A stretch of 20,167 bases of DNA, from positions 1 to 20,167 of IMG/VR virus record IMGVR_UViG_3300047560_000198; one strand, written 5' to 3'. A program made the translations under genes and the position numbers. Positions 1 through 7,158 of the stretch are shown piece after piece (the first letter of the stretch is position 1; each line of letters starts with the position of its first letter). Source of the DNA: a virus. Under the pieces are notes generated by a model. It ran no database searches, was not told the DNA's origin, and worked only from the letters and a program-made list of their open reading frames with translations.

Positions 1-2
1 GG

Positions 3-8
3 GTATAT
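3..8 (+). promoter_or_regulatory. Possible -10 element at left edge
   Basis: A TATATA hexamer lies at the window edge inside GGGTATAT. The same eight bases occur at 8143-8150 around the -10 box of the stronger promoter before the second gene block. A matching -35 would lie outside the window, so this is only a hint that the packaging operon has its own promoter here. Confidence 0.25.
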
Positions 9-24
9 ATTTTTGGGGACTTGC

Positions 25-44
25 GAACGTTCCTGAGAACGTTT
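25..44. promoter_or_regulatory. GAAC/GTTC dyad, possible operator
   Basis: AACGTTC (26-32), a CTGA loop and GAACGTT (37-43) form a perfect 7-bp inverted repeat, extended by a G-T pair. No U-tract follows, so it is not a terminator. It contains GTTC-N4-GAAC and lies about 170 bp upstream of a LexA-type DNA-binding gene. LexA operators in several phyla are built from GAAC/GTTC half-sites, though usually in the opposite orientation. It runs directly into CGTTTAAA (40-47), the core also repeated in the promoter near 8112-8142. An operator role is inference. Confidence 0.35.
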
Positions 45-63
45 AAACTCTGGTTGTCTGTGG

Positions 64-96
64 CGGTTTTGCATCGAGGTGTCAGCTACAAAACCG
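64..96 (+). other. 8-bp stem-loop in leader
   Basis: CGGTTTTG (64-71) pairs perfectly with CAAAACCG (89-96) across a 17-nt loop. It sits between the GAAC dyad and the tRNA-like fold, in the untranslated leader of the packaging operon. No T-run follows, so it is not an obvious terminator. It could be an RNA structure or a DNA recognition element. No function can be assigned. Confidence 0.4.
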
Positions 97-131
97 GGCG
101 GTCACTGGGGATGTTTGTCCACGGACTGGAA

Positions 132-198
132 GGCCGTAACTCAACTGGTAGAGCGTTCTTGTATGAGGACGGATGTGAGGTTCAAGTCCCACCGGCCA
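132..198 (+). tRNA. Degenerate tRNA-like element (isotype uncertain)
   Basis: A 67-nt segment folds like a shrunken tRNA. Acceptor-like arms GGCCG (132-136) and CGGCC (193-197) give 5 bp instead of 7, followed by TA as at positions 8-9. The D-arm has CTC/GAG (140-142, 151-153) around AACTGGTA. The anticodon arm has 5 bp (154-158 with 167-171) around an 8-nt loop containing GTA (Tyr). An alternative 7-nt loop gives TGT (Thr) but a poor stem. The T-arm has 5 bp with one bulged A (178) around TTCAAGT. An A follows the acceptor and CCA is not encoded. The short acceptor, bulge and enlarged loop suggest a decayed tRNA, a tRNA mimic or an aberrant tRNA. The operon's first ribosome-binding site begins five bases later. 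Confidence 0.45.
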
Positions 199-212
199 TT
201 TCAGGAGGATTT

Positions 213-443
213 ATGACAGAGAGACAGGAATTGGTGTTGAAGTTCATCAAGGCGTACATCAGGATTCATGGGGCGTCGCCGTCGTATGAGGCGATTGCTG
301 ATGGGTTGAAGATGAAGTCCAAGTCGAATATTCACCGGATTGTTCACCGGTTGAAGCAGGATGGGCATTTGACCCTACAGCCATACAAGTTCCATTCGAT
401 CAAGGTGGTGGATCGTTCTTTGGATGAGGTGCTATCACTGTGA
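213..443 (+). CDS. LexA-type winged-helix DNA-binding protein, no peptidase
   Basis: This 76-aa protein matches the LexA N-terminal DNA-binding domain: TERQELVLKFI helix, HGASPSYEAIADGL (19-32), recognition helix SKSNIHRIVHRLKQDG (36-51), then a short wing. It ends there, with no Ala-Gly cleavage site and no Ser/Lys dyad, so it cannot autocleave. The ATG at 213 is preferred because AGGAGG (203-208) lies just upstream. An in-frame start at 21 would translate through the tRNA-like fold. It occupies the slot where a small terminase subunit usually sits and overlaps the large terminase gene by 4 nt. It may be a regulator or a DNA-recognition partner of terminase. The fold is confident; the role is inferred. 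Confidence 0.8.
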   Translation: MTERQELVLKFIKAYIRIHGASPSYEAIADGLKMKSKSNIHRIVHRLKQDGHLTLQPYKFHSIKVVDRSLDEVLSL

Positions 444-1945
444 GCTTGTTGAGCAAGGAAGAAGTTCACGGGTACTTGGAGCTCTTGGATCGGGTATCCC
501 CGGCGGAGCAGAAGAAGGTCTACCAGCTCTTGGAGATTGACCGAATCCAGAGGTGTCAGGACTCTTTCTTGTTTTATGTGACCCAGATGTGGCCCGGATT
601 TATATCGGGCAAGCACCATGCCATCATGGCAAATGCCTTTGAGAGGGTGGCAAAGGGGGAGCTGAAGAGGTTGATCATCAACATGCCTCCCCGGCACACC
701 AAGTCGGAGTTTGCCTCCTACCTCCTGCCTTCGTGGTTCTTGGGGAAGTTCCCGCACAAGAAGATCATTCAGACCGCCCACACTGCTGAATTGGCGGTCG
801 GCTTTGGCCGCAAGGTCAGGAACTTGGTGGGCTCGGATGAATACCAGAAGGTCTTCAATACCAAGCTGTCTACTGACTCCAAGGCCGCCGGGAGATGGAA
901 CACCGAAAACGGAGGCGACTACTTTGCTATTGGTGTTGGCGGCGCTGTGACGGGTAAGGGCGCTGATCTTCTGATCATCGATGACCCGCACTCAGAACAG
1001 GAAGCCCGCCAGAATAATCCAGCGATCTACGACGGGGTTTATGAGTGGTACACCTCCGGCCCTCGCCAGCGTCTCCAGCCGGGCGGGGCAATCATCATTG
1101 TGATGACCCGGTGGGCAAAAAGGGACTTGACCGGCCAGATCCTCAAGAACTCCCAGAAGGATGGAACCAATGAGTGGGAGGTGATCGAGTTCCCTGCCAT
1201 CCTGCCATCGGGTAACCCCCTATGGCCCGCCTTTTGGAAGATTGAAGAACTTGAGGCGCTGAAAGCTGAACTGCCGGTCGCCAAGTGGAACGCCCAGTAC
1301 CAACAGAGCCCAACCTCGGAAGAGGGCGCGATCATCAAGCGGGAACACTGGCGGATCTGGGACAGCGACACACCCCCGCCGTGCGACTACATCATCCAGT
1401 CTTGGGACACGGCCTTTGAGAAAACGAACCGGTCTGACTACTCGGCTTGCACCACTTGGGGAGTCTTCCAACACCCGGACAAGAGCGGCAACTACAAGCC
1501 CAACCTGATTGCGCTCGATGCGTTCAAAGCCCGCATGGAGTTCCCTGAGTTGAAGAGCAAAGCCTTCCAGATGTGGAAGGAATGGAACCCTGACACGCTC
1601 ATCGTGGAAAAGAAGGCGGCTGGAGCCCCTTTGATCTATGAGTTGAGGCAGATGGGCATCCCTCTTTCTGAATATACACCGGGCAAAGGAAACGATAAGA
1701 TTGCGCGTGTAAACGCTATTTCTGACTTGTTTGCCTCTGGCGTGGTCTGGTGTCCAGCAACAAGGTGGGCCGATGAACTCATGGACGAATTGGCCTCCTT
1801 CCCCAATGGCGACAACGATGACTTGGTGGACTCAACCTCACAAGCCCTGTTGAGGTACAGGCAAGGCGGCTTCATTTCAGTCGAGACCGACGAGAAGGAA
1901 GAGATGTCTTGGTTCAAGAAGCGCCACCGCTTCTACACCGTTTAA
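440..1945 (+). CDS. terL: Terminase large subunit
   Basis: This is the phage DNA-packaging motor, which powers DNA translocation into the prohead and cuts the concatemer. At 501 aa it has family-typical length. The ATPase domain shows a Walker A-like PPRHTKS (84-90), Walker B LLIIDDP (177-183) and the coupling motif TRW (223-225). The C-terminal RNase H-like nuclease shows SWDTA (D323), IVEKKAAG (E390) and NGDNDDLVDS (457-466), giving the expected acidic cluster. The GTG start at 440 overlaps the upstream stop (GTGA), implying translational coupling. No separate canonical small terminase is visible, so the upstream LexA-type protein may be its partner. The C-terminal extension after about 480 is short and basic-aromatic. 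Confidence 0.96.
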   Translation: MSLLSKEEVHGYLELLDRVSPAEQKKVYQLLEIDRIQRCQDSFLFYVTQMWPGFISGKHHAIMANAFERVAKGELKRLIINMPPRHTKSEFASYLLPSWFLGKFPHKKIIQTAHTAELAVGFGRKVRNLVGSDEYQKVFNTKLSTDSKAAGRWNTENGGDYFAIGVGGAVTGKGADLLIIDDPHSEQEARQNNPAIYDGVYEWYTSGPRQRLQPGGAIIIVMTRWAKRDLTGQILKNSQKDGTNEWEVIEFPAILPSGNPLWPAFWKIEELEALKAELPVAKWNAQYQQSPTSEEGAIIKREHWRIWDSDTPPPCDYIIQSWDTAFEKTNRSDYSACTTWGVFQHPDKSGNYKPNLIALDAFKARMEFPELKSKAFQMWKEWNPDTLIVEKKAAGAPLIYELRQMGIPLSEYTPGKGNDKIARVNAISDLFASGVVWCPATRWADELMDELASFPNGDNDDLVDSTSQALLRYRQGGFISVETDEKEEMSWFKKRHRFYTV

Positions 1946-1951
1946 GGAAAC

Positions 1952-4387
1952 ATGATGGCAATCAGCAAAGGTCTGTACCAAGCCCCGCAAGGGATCGAAG
2001 ACTCCCCCGCAGTGGAGGTGGAGATCGAAAATCCCGATGCGGTCCACATTGAGATGGATGGCATGGAGATCGACCTCATGCCTATGCCCGAAGGCCCCGG
2101 AGATTTCGGGGCAAACTTGGCGGAATACATCGATGACGGCGAACTCTCCTCGATCTCCTCTGAGTTGATGGCGGATTTTGAGCGCGACCAGCGCGACCGA
2201 CGCGAGTGGATCGACACGTACGTGGAGGGTTTGAAACTTCTGGGTTTGCGTTACGAGGAAAGAACGGAACCTTGGCTGGGTGCATGCGGCGTTTTCCACC
2301 CCATGCTCACCGAATCGGTGGTCAGGTTCCAGTCAGAAGCCATCATGGAGACGTTCCCTGCGATGGGCCCCGTCAAAACCCAGCTGATTGGCAAGGAAAC
2401 CCCCGAAAAAGAGGAGGCGGCACTGCGAGTTCAGCAGGACATGAACTACCAACTCACGGAAGTCATGTCGGAATACCGCCCGGAGCACGAAAAAATGCTC
2501 TGGAGCCTCCCAATCACCGGTTCTGCCTTCAAAAAGGTCTACTACGACCCCTCAAAAGGCCGCCAAGTGTCCATTTTTGTGCCCGCCGAGGATATTGTTG
2601 TCCCCTACGGCGCGTCAAATTTGGAAAACGCGCCCCGCGTGACCCACATCATGCGGAAAACCAAGAACGAAATCCTGAAATTGCAGGAGGCGGGCTTCTA
2701 TCGGGACGTGGAACTGGGCGATCCGGGCTACGAAATCGATGAAATCGAGAAGCAGAAGGCCGAAGAACAGGGTATCACCGCCGTCGAGGACAACCGCTTC
2801 CGCATTTTGGAGGTTCAGGTCGACCTTGATCTCAAAGGCTACGAGGACAAGGACAAAAACGGCCAGCCAACCGGCATTGCTTTGCCGTATATTGTGACCC
2901 TTGACAAGGGAACTGGAGAAGTTCTGGCGATCCGCCGAAACTGGTATGAAGAAGACGAACTCCACCTCAAGCGACAGCACTTCGTCCACTACCAATACAT
3001 CCCCGGCTTCGGGTTCTACGGCTTCGGGCTTATCCATCTCATTGGAGGTTACGCTAAGTCCGCTACCATGCTCATCCGCCAACTGGTTGATGCTGGCACT
3101 CTCTCAAATCTCCCCGGGGGCCTTAAATCACGGGGCCTTCGGATTAAAGGTGATGACACTCCCATCACCCCGGGAGAGTTCAGGGACGTAGACGTTCCCT
3201 CTGGTTCGATCCGCGACAACATCCTGCCCCTGCCCTACAAGGAGCCGAGCCAAGTTCTCTTCGCTCTGTTCCAAAACATCGTGGAAGAGGGCCGCTCCTT
3301 TGCCTCATCGGGCGACATGAACGTCAGCGACATGTCAGCCCAAGCACCGGTGGGCACGACTTTGGCAATCCTTGAGCGCACCCTGAAGGTCATGGGCGCG
3401 GTTCAGTCCCGCATGCACTTCTCCATGAAGGCGGAGTTCAAACTGCTCAAGGGCATCATTGCCGACTTCTGCCCCGAGGAGTACTCCTACGAGCCAGAGG
3501 AAGGTAGCCGCTTCGCCAAGCGTTCGGACTACGACTCGGTGGATGTGATCCCCGTGTCCGACCCCAACGCCGCGACGATGGCACAGAAGATCGTGCAGTA
3601 TCAGGCGGTTCTCCAGTTGGCGCAGAGCGCCCCGGACATCTACAACATGCCTCTCCTTCACCGCCAGATGATTGAGGTCTTGGGCGTGAAGAACGCCAAC
3701 AAGCTGATTCCGCTGGAGGATGATGCGATCCCGGTGGACCCCGTGCAGGAAAACCAGAACATCCTGATCGGCAAACCCGTCAAGGCGTTCATCGAGCAGA
3801 ACCATCAGGCCCACATTCAGGTCCACATGCTGGCGATGCAAGACCCCAAGATCGCCCAGTTGGTCGGCCAGAACCCCCGCGCTCCAATGATTCAGGCGGA
3901 GATGATGGCCCACATCAACGAGCACATCGCTTTCGAGTACCGCAAGCAGATGGAGATGGCGATGGGCATGGTTCTGCCGGGCGAGGAGAACAACAAGCAG
4001 GTCTCTTCAGAACAGGCGGATCAGATTGCCATCCAAGCGGCACAGGCGGCCCAACAACTCTTCCAGCGCAACAGCGCGGAGGCCGCCGCCCAAGCCGCCC
4101 AACAGCAGATGCAAGACCCGATTGTCCAGATGCAGATGCAGGAGTTGCAACTCAAACAGCAAGACCTGCAACTCAAGGCCCAGAAACAGCAGATCGAGGC
4201 GGCAGAGAAGGCCGACCGCATCCGCGTGGAAGAAGAGCGCATCAAGGCTCAGAAAGAGATTGCCGCCATGCAAGTGGCCGCAAACGCCGCCGCCGCCCGG
4301 GACAAGCTTGCCAAAAGCCAAGAGCTCGAAGGCATGAAGATCGGGGCGGACATTGCCAAAAACCGCCACCAAAGGCCCAGTAAATGA
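1952..4387 (+). CDS. Portal protein with long Gln-rich coiled-coil tail
   Basis: This 811-aa protein follows terminase directly, as portals do, and should form the 12-mer ring at the head vertex through which DNA passes. The core has the pattern of large podovirus-type portals (about 700-800 aa): RTEPWLGACGVFHPMLTESV near 110-130 and WSLPITGSAFKKVYYDPSKG near 180-200. Residues 678-811 are extremely Gln/Ala/Lys-rich and predicted coiled coil, which fits the P22-type helical barrel or a scaffold-contact tail. Tandem ATGs lie at 1952 and 1955. The AAGGA at 1944-1948 spaces better to 1955, so the true start may be one codon later. It overlaps the next gene by 4 nt. Confidence 0.9.
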   Translation: MMAISKGLYQAPQGIEDSPAVEVEIENPDAVHIEMDGMEIDLMPMPEGPGDFGANLAEYIDDGELSSISSELMADFERDQRDRREWIDTYVEGLKLLGLRYEERTEPWLGACGVFHPMLTESVVRFQSEAIMETFPAMGPVKTQLIGKETPEKEEAALRVQQDMNYQLTEVMSEYRPEHEKMLWSLPITGSAFKKVYYDPSKGRQVSIFVPAEDIVVPYGASNLENAPRVTHIMRKTKNEILKLQEAGFYRDVELGDPGYEIDEIEKQKAEEQGITAVEDNRFRILEVQVDLDLKGYEDKDKNGQPTGIALPYIVTLDKGTGEVLAIRRNWYEEDELHLKRQHFVHYQYIPGFGFYGFGLIHLIGGYAKSATMLIRQLVDAGTLSNLPGGLKSRGLRIKGDDTPITPGEFRDVDVPSGSIRDNILPLPYKEPSQVLFALFQNIVEEGRSFASSGDMNVSDMSAQAPVGTTLAILERTLKVMGAVQSRMHFSMKAEFKLLKGIIADFCPEEYSYEPEEGSRFAKRSDYDSVDVIPVSDPNAATMAQKIVQYQAVLQLAQSAPDIYNMPLLHRQMIEVLGVKNANKLIPLEDDAIPVDPVQENQNILIGKPVKAFIEQNHQAHIQVHMLAMQDPKIAQLVGQNPRAPMIQAEMMAHINEHIAFEYRKQMEMAMGMVLPGEENNKQVSSEQADQIAIQAAQAAQQLFQRNSAEAAAQAAQQQMQDPIVQMQMQELQLKQQDLQLKAQKQQIEAAEKADRIRVEEERIKAQKEIAAMQVAANAAAARDKLAKSQELEGMKIGADIAKNRHQRPSK

Positions 4388-4587
4388 AATCTGAACTCCA
4401 TGTCCTCGCACATGTGCAACGTGAATTGAAAAAACTTGCCGACGAAAACATCGCCTTCTTGGCGGCCAGTCGTGCCGACTCGTTTGACGAGTACAAAAAA
4501 GTCTGTGGGGTGATCCGAGGTCTAAGCCTTGCAGACTCAATCATCAATGACCTTGTGCAAAAAATGGAGAGTTCAGATGACGACTGA
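4384..4587 (+). CDS. Small conserved phage protein between portal and co-chaperonin
   Basis: This 67-aa protein of unknown function starts at an ATGA overlap with the portal stop and overlaps the following gene by 11 nt, so it is probably translationally coupled. It looks all-helical and soluble, with a Leu-rich N-terminal helix (HVLAHVQRELKKLADENIAFL), a second helix around DEYKKVCGVIRGLSLADSIINDLVQKM, and an acidic end (SSDDD). There is no signal peptide or membrane segment. The position suggests a role in head assembly, but the sequence does not identify a function. Confidence 0.8.
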   Translation: MKSELHVLAHVQRELKKLADENIAFLAASRADSFDEYKKVCGVIRGLSLADSIINDLVQKMESSDDD

Positions 4588-4993
4588 GGTGAACCCGGCG
4601 CTTGCCGTGGATCTATCCAAGATCCTCAACAAGCCAGCCGAGCAAAAGGCAAAACAATTGCCTGATCCCAAAACCTTCCGACTCCTTTGCGTTGTCCCCG
4701 AGGCAATGGAGGAGTATGCCGACAGCGATGTTGGCTTGGTGAAGTCGAGCAAGGAGATCTGGAAAGAAGAAATTCTGACCCCCGTCCTCTTTGTGATCAA
4801 GCTAGGCCCCGATGCCTATGCCGACAAAACACGGTTCCCCAATGGGCCGTCCTGCAAGGAAGGTGATTTCGTCATCGTCCGACCCAACTCAGGCACTCGC
4901 CTGAAGATTCATGGCCGAGAGTTCCGCATCATCAATGATGACGAGGTCGAGGCCACCGTTGAGGATCCGCGTGGCATTACCCGCGCTGCTTGA
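4577..4993 (+). CDS. GroES-like co-chaperonin (Cpn10 fold)
   Basis: This 138-aa protein has a GroES-like pattern after a roughly 30-residue N-terminal extension. The first strand is TFRLLCVVPEA (33-43). A candidate mobile loop around 46-60 contains the hydrophobic tripeptide GLV (53-55), where GroES carries its GroEL-binding IVL-like residues. VIKLGPDAYAD (73-83) matches the conserved VVAVGPG segment. KEGDFVIVRPNSGTRLKIHG (94-113) and REFRIINDDEVEATVED (114-130) match the C-terminal barrel strands of GroES. The ATG at 4577 is chosen because GGAG (4566-4569) is well spaced. T4 gp31 and other phage co-chaperonins replace GroES during capsid-protein folding. The location between portal and scaffold supports the same job here. 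Confidence 0.8.
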   Translation: MTTEVNPALAVDLSKILNKPAEQKAKQLPDPKTFRLLCVVPEAMEEYADSDVGLVKSSKEIWKEEILTPVLFVIKLGPDAYADKTRFPNGPSCKEGDFVIVRPNSGTRLKIHGREFRIINDDEVEATVEDPRGITRAA

Positions 4994-5004
4994 GGAGTTT
5001 AAAC

Positions 5005-5985
5005 ATGGCAACAAAATTTGGGGATGATTTCAAATTTCCCGATGAGCAGGAAGACAAGGAAGTCGAAGCCTCCAACAAGATCGAGGTGGAGATTGAGGAC
5101 GATACTCCTGAAGAGGATCGCGGTCGAAAGCCCGCCCCTCCTCCTGAAGATCCGACTGATGACGAGCTTGCGTCATACGATGAGCGGGTTCAGTCCCGCA
5201 TCAAGAAGTTCACCCGTGGATACCACGACGAGCGCCGCGCCAAAGAACAGGCCGAGCGCGAACGTCAGGCGGCAGAGGAGTTCGCCCGCAGTGTCTACGA
5301 GGAGAACAAGAAGCTCAAGGAGCAACTCAGCTCTGGAAGCAAGGTCTTCATTGAGCAGAACAAGTCTTCCGCACAGCTTGAGCTTGACTCGGCCAAGTCG
5401 GCCTTCAAGAAGGCCTACGAGGACGGCGATGCAGAGGCTATCGTGGCGGCACAGGAGGCAGTGGCCCGTGCAACCATGAAGCTTGAGAAGGCCCAAGATC
5501 TCAAGCCCATCCAGCATGAAGACAAAGAGTTTGAGCAGGCCCGGCCCGTCGAACAACCCCAAGCCAAACTCAGCCCGCGCACCCAGCGTTGGATCCAAAA
5601 GAACAGCGATTGGTGGGGCGTGGATGACGAAATGACAATGGCGGCGGTCGGCATTGACAAACGTTTACAAAAGGAATATGGTTCGGATTACGTCGGCACT
5701 GAGGAGTACTTCAGGGCTATTGACAGCGTAATGCGAAAAAGATTTCCTGAGCACTTCGAGGCTCAGAGCGAAGAGGACGATGATCCGCCTCCCAAAAAGA
5801 GATCAGACCCGGACGAGGATGACTCCCGCCGTGCAAATCGCGCTTCAGTTGTGGCTCCGGCCGACCGAAGCTCCCCACCAACTCGTGTGAAGTTGAAGGG
5901 TTCTCAGGTCTCCCTCGCGAGACGACTGGGGATTACTCCACAAGCATACGCGGAACAGGTTGCAAAATTGAAAAGAGGTGAATGA
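5005..5985 (+). CDS. Capsid scaffolding protein
   Basis: This 326-aa protein has scaffold architecture: a very acidic N-terminus (1-38), a proline stretch PAPPPEDP (43-50), a long charged coiled coil (about 60-165), a folded segment RTQRWIQKNSDWWG (192-205), another acidic patch (255-273) and a basic C-terminus. The end, VKLKGSQVSLARRLGITPQAYAEQVAKLKRGE in sense, has a SQVxxARxLGITPxxYAxQ pattern common in phage scaffolds and may contact the capsid protein. The ATG at 5005 has GAGGAG at 4992-4997, so an upstream in-frame alternative start at 4990 is rejected. The order portal, scaffold, then capsid fits. Confidence 0.8.
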   Translation: MATKFGDDFKFPDEQEDKEVEASNKIEVEIEDDTPEEDRGRKPAPPPEDPTDDELASYDERVQSRIKKFTRGYHDERRAKEQAERERQAAEEFARSVYEENKKLKEQLSSGSKVFIEQNKSSAQLELDSAKSAFKKAYEDGDAEAIVAAQEAVARATMKLEKAQDLKPIQHEDKEFEQARPVEQPQAKLSPRTQRWIQKNSDWWGVDDEMTMAAVGIDKRLQKEYGSDYVGTEEYFRAIDSVMRKRFPEHFEAQSEEDDDPPPKKRSDPDEDDSRRANRASVVAPADRSSPPTRVKLKGSQVSLARRLGITPQAYAEQVAKLKRGE

Positions 5986-6452
5986 TGGAAGCTACTCAAA
6001 ACGTTCAAACTAGGACTCCCCGTAAGGTGGAGACGCGAGCTCTGACCGAGCAACGCCAGAAATCTTGGCGTGCGCCTGAAACCTTGCCCAGTCCCGATCC
6101 CCGTCCCGGGTGGAAACACCGCTGGATTCGGATCTCGACGCTTGGGACAGCAGATCCCTCGAACATCTCTAGCAAACTGCGCGAAGGGTACGAGCCCTGC
6201 CGGGCCGAAGAATACCCCGAGCTGAGATTGCACGCCACCACCGATGGTCGTTTCCAAGGAAACATCGAAGTGGGCGGCCTGTTGCTTTGCCGAATTCCCG
6301 AAGAGTTCATGGAACAACGTGCCCAGCACTTTGAAAACCAGAACAGAGCTCAGATGGAGTCGGTGGACAACAATTTCCTTCGTGATAGCGATCCTCGGAT
6401 GCAGAAGTTCTCTGAAAAATCATCCAAGGTATCGTTTGGTTCTGGTTCTTAA
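5982..6452 (+). CDS. Head-region structural protein, unknown role
   Basis: A 156-aa protein between the scaffold and capsid genes, coupled to the scaffold by an ATGA overlap. A second ATG at 5985 spaces better with the upstream AGAGG. The N-terminal third is basic and Pro/Arg-rich (RTPRKVETRALTEQRQKSWR, PSPDPRPGWKHRWIR). The middle resembles a small beta domain (ATTDGRFQGNIEVGGLLLCRIPEEFMEQRAQHF). The C-terminus is polar and probably disordered (DSDPRMQKFSEKSSKVSFGSG). It is probably a minor head or head-completion protein. The family is not recognised with confidence. Confidence 0.7.
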   Translation: MMEATQNVQTRTPRKVETRALTEQRQKSWRAPETLPSPDPRPGWKHRWIRISTLGTADPSNISSKLREGYEPCRAEEYPELRLHATTDGRFQGNIEVGGLLLCRIPEEFMEQRAQHFENQNRAQMESVDNNFLRDSDPRMQKFSEKSSKVSFGSGS

Positions 6453-6468
6453 ACTTTAGGAGTCTCTC

Positions 6469-7143
6469 ATGGCTTATCCCACCGTCTCGGCCCCGTACGG
6501 GCTGAAACCGGTCAATTTGATCGGTGGTCAGGTGTTCGCTGGAGCAACTCGCCAAATCGTCATCGCAAACTCTGCTGGTACTGGTTACAACACCAACATT
6601 TTTTACGGCGACGTGGTGAAACTCGCTTCGACGGGCACTCTTCAAGTTGACACCGGCACGACTACGGCTACCCCCGTTGGCGTGTTCATGGGCTGTCAAT
6701 ACATCAGTGCAGTGACTGGTCAGCTGACCTTCTCTCAGTACTACCCCGCCAGCTTGGCAGTGAAATCTGGTACGGACATTCTGGCCTTCGTGGCTGATGA
6801 TCCTGATCAGCTTTTCAAGGCTGTGTTGGTCACCGGTACTACTGCTGATGACACGACCTCTGGTTTGCTCCCCGCTTACCTTGGCCGCACTGTGATTGGT
6901 TCCAACGCCCAGCTGGTTCAGAACACGGGTTCGACCACCACCGGTGATTCCAAAGTCGGTATCTATACCGCCGCTGGAGCAACCACCACGGCAACCCTCC
7001 CCATCCGCATCATTGATGTGGTTCCCGATACTGCAAACTCTTCCGGCAACTTCGTTGAAGTGATCGTGAAGTGGAATGCCCCCAACGTGACTGGTCAAAC
7101 GGTTGCCGGTGGTCATCAGTATCTCAACCCGACTGGCGTCTGA
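6469..7143 (+). CDS. Beta-rich structural protein upstream of capsid, possible decoration protein
   Basis: This 224-aa protein is dominated by Thr, Val, Gly and Ser, with alternating hydrophobic residues typical of beta-structured virion proteins. It begins MAYPTVSAPYGLKPVNLIGG and has segments such as GDVVKLASTGTLQVD and TPVGVFMGCQYISAVTGQLTFSQYY. There is no signal peptide or membrane helix. A good ribosome-binding site (AGGAG about 6 nt upstream of ATG) and its place immediately before the major capsid gene suggest an abundant head component such as a decoration or cement protein. That role is inferred from position and composition. Confidence 0.75.
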   Translation: MAYPTVSAPYGLKPVNLIGGQVFAGATRQIVIANSAGTGYNTNIFYGDVVKLASTGTLQVDTGTTTATPVGVFMGCQYISAVTGQLTFSQYYPASLAVKSGTDILAFVADDPDQLFKAVLVTGTTADDTTSGLLPAYLGRTVIGSNAQLVQNTGSTTTGDSKVGIYTAAGATTTATLPIRIIDVVPDTANSSGNFVEVIVKWNAPNVTGQTVAGGHQYLNPTGV

Positions 7144-7158
7144 TCCAAGGAGTAAAAA

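Noticed and set aside
21-212. N-terminal extension of the LexA-type gene
   Set aside because: It would translate two stem-loops and the tRNA-like element, and the AGGAGG at 203-208 points to the ATG at 213.
3335-3925. 196-aa minus-strand open frame
   Set aside because: It lies wholly within the portal gene with low-complexity His/Leu/Val-rich product, a codon-shadow pattern.
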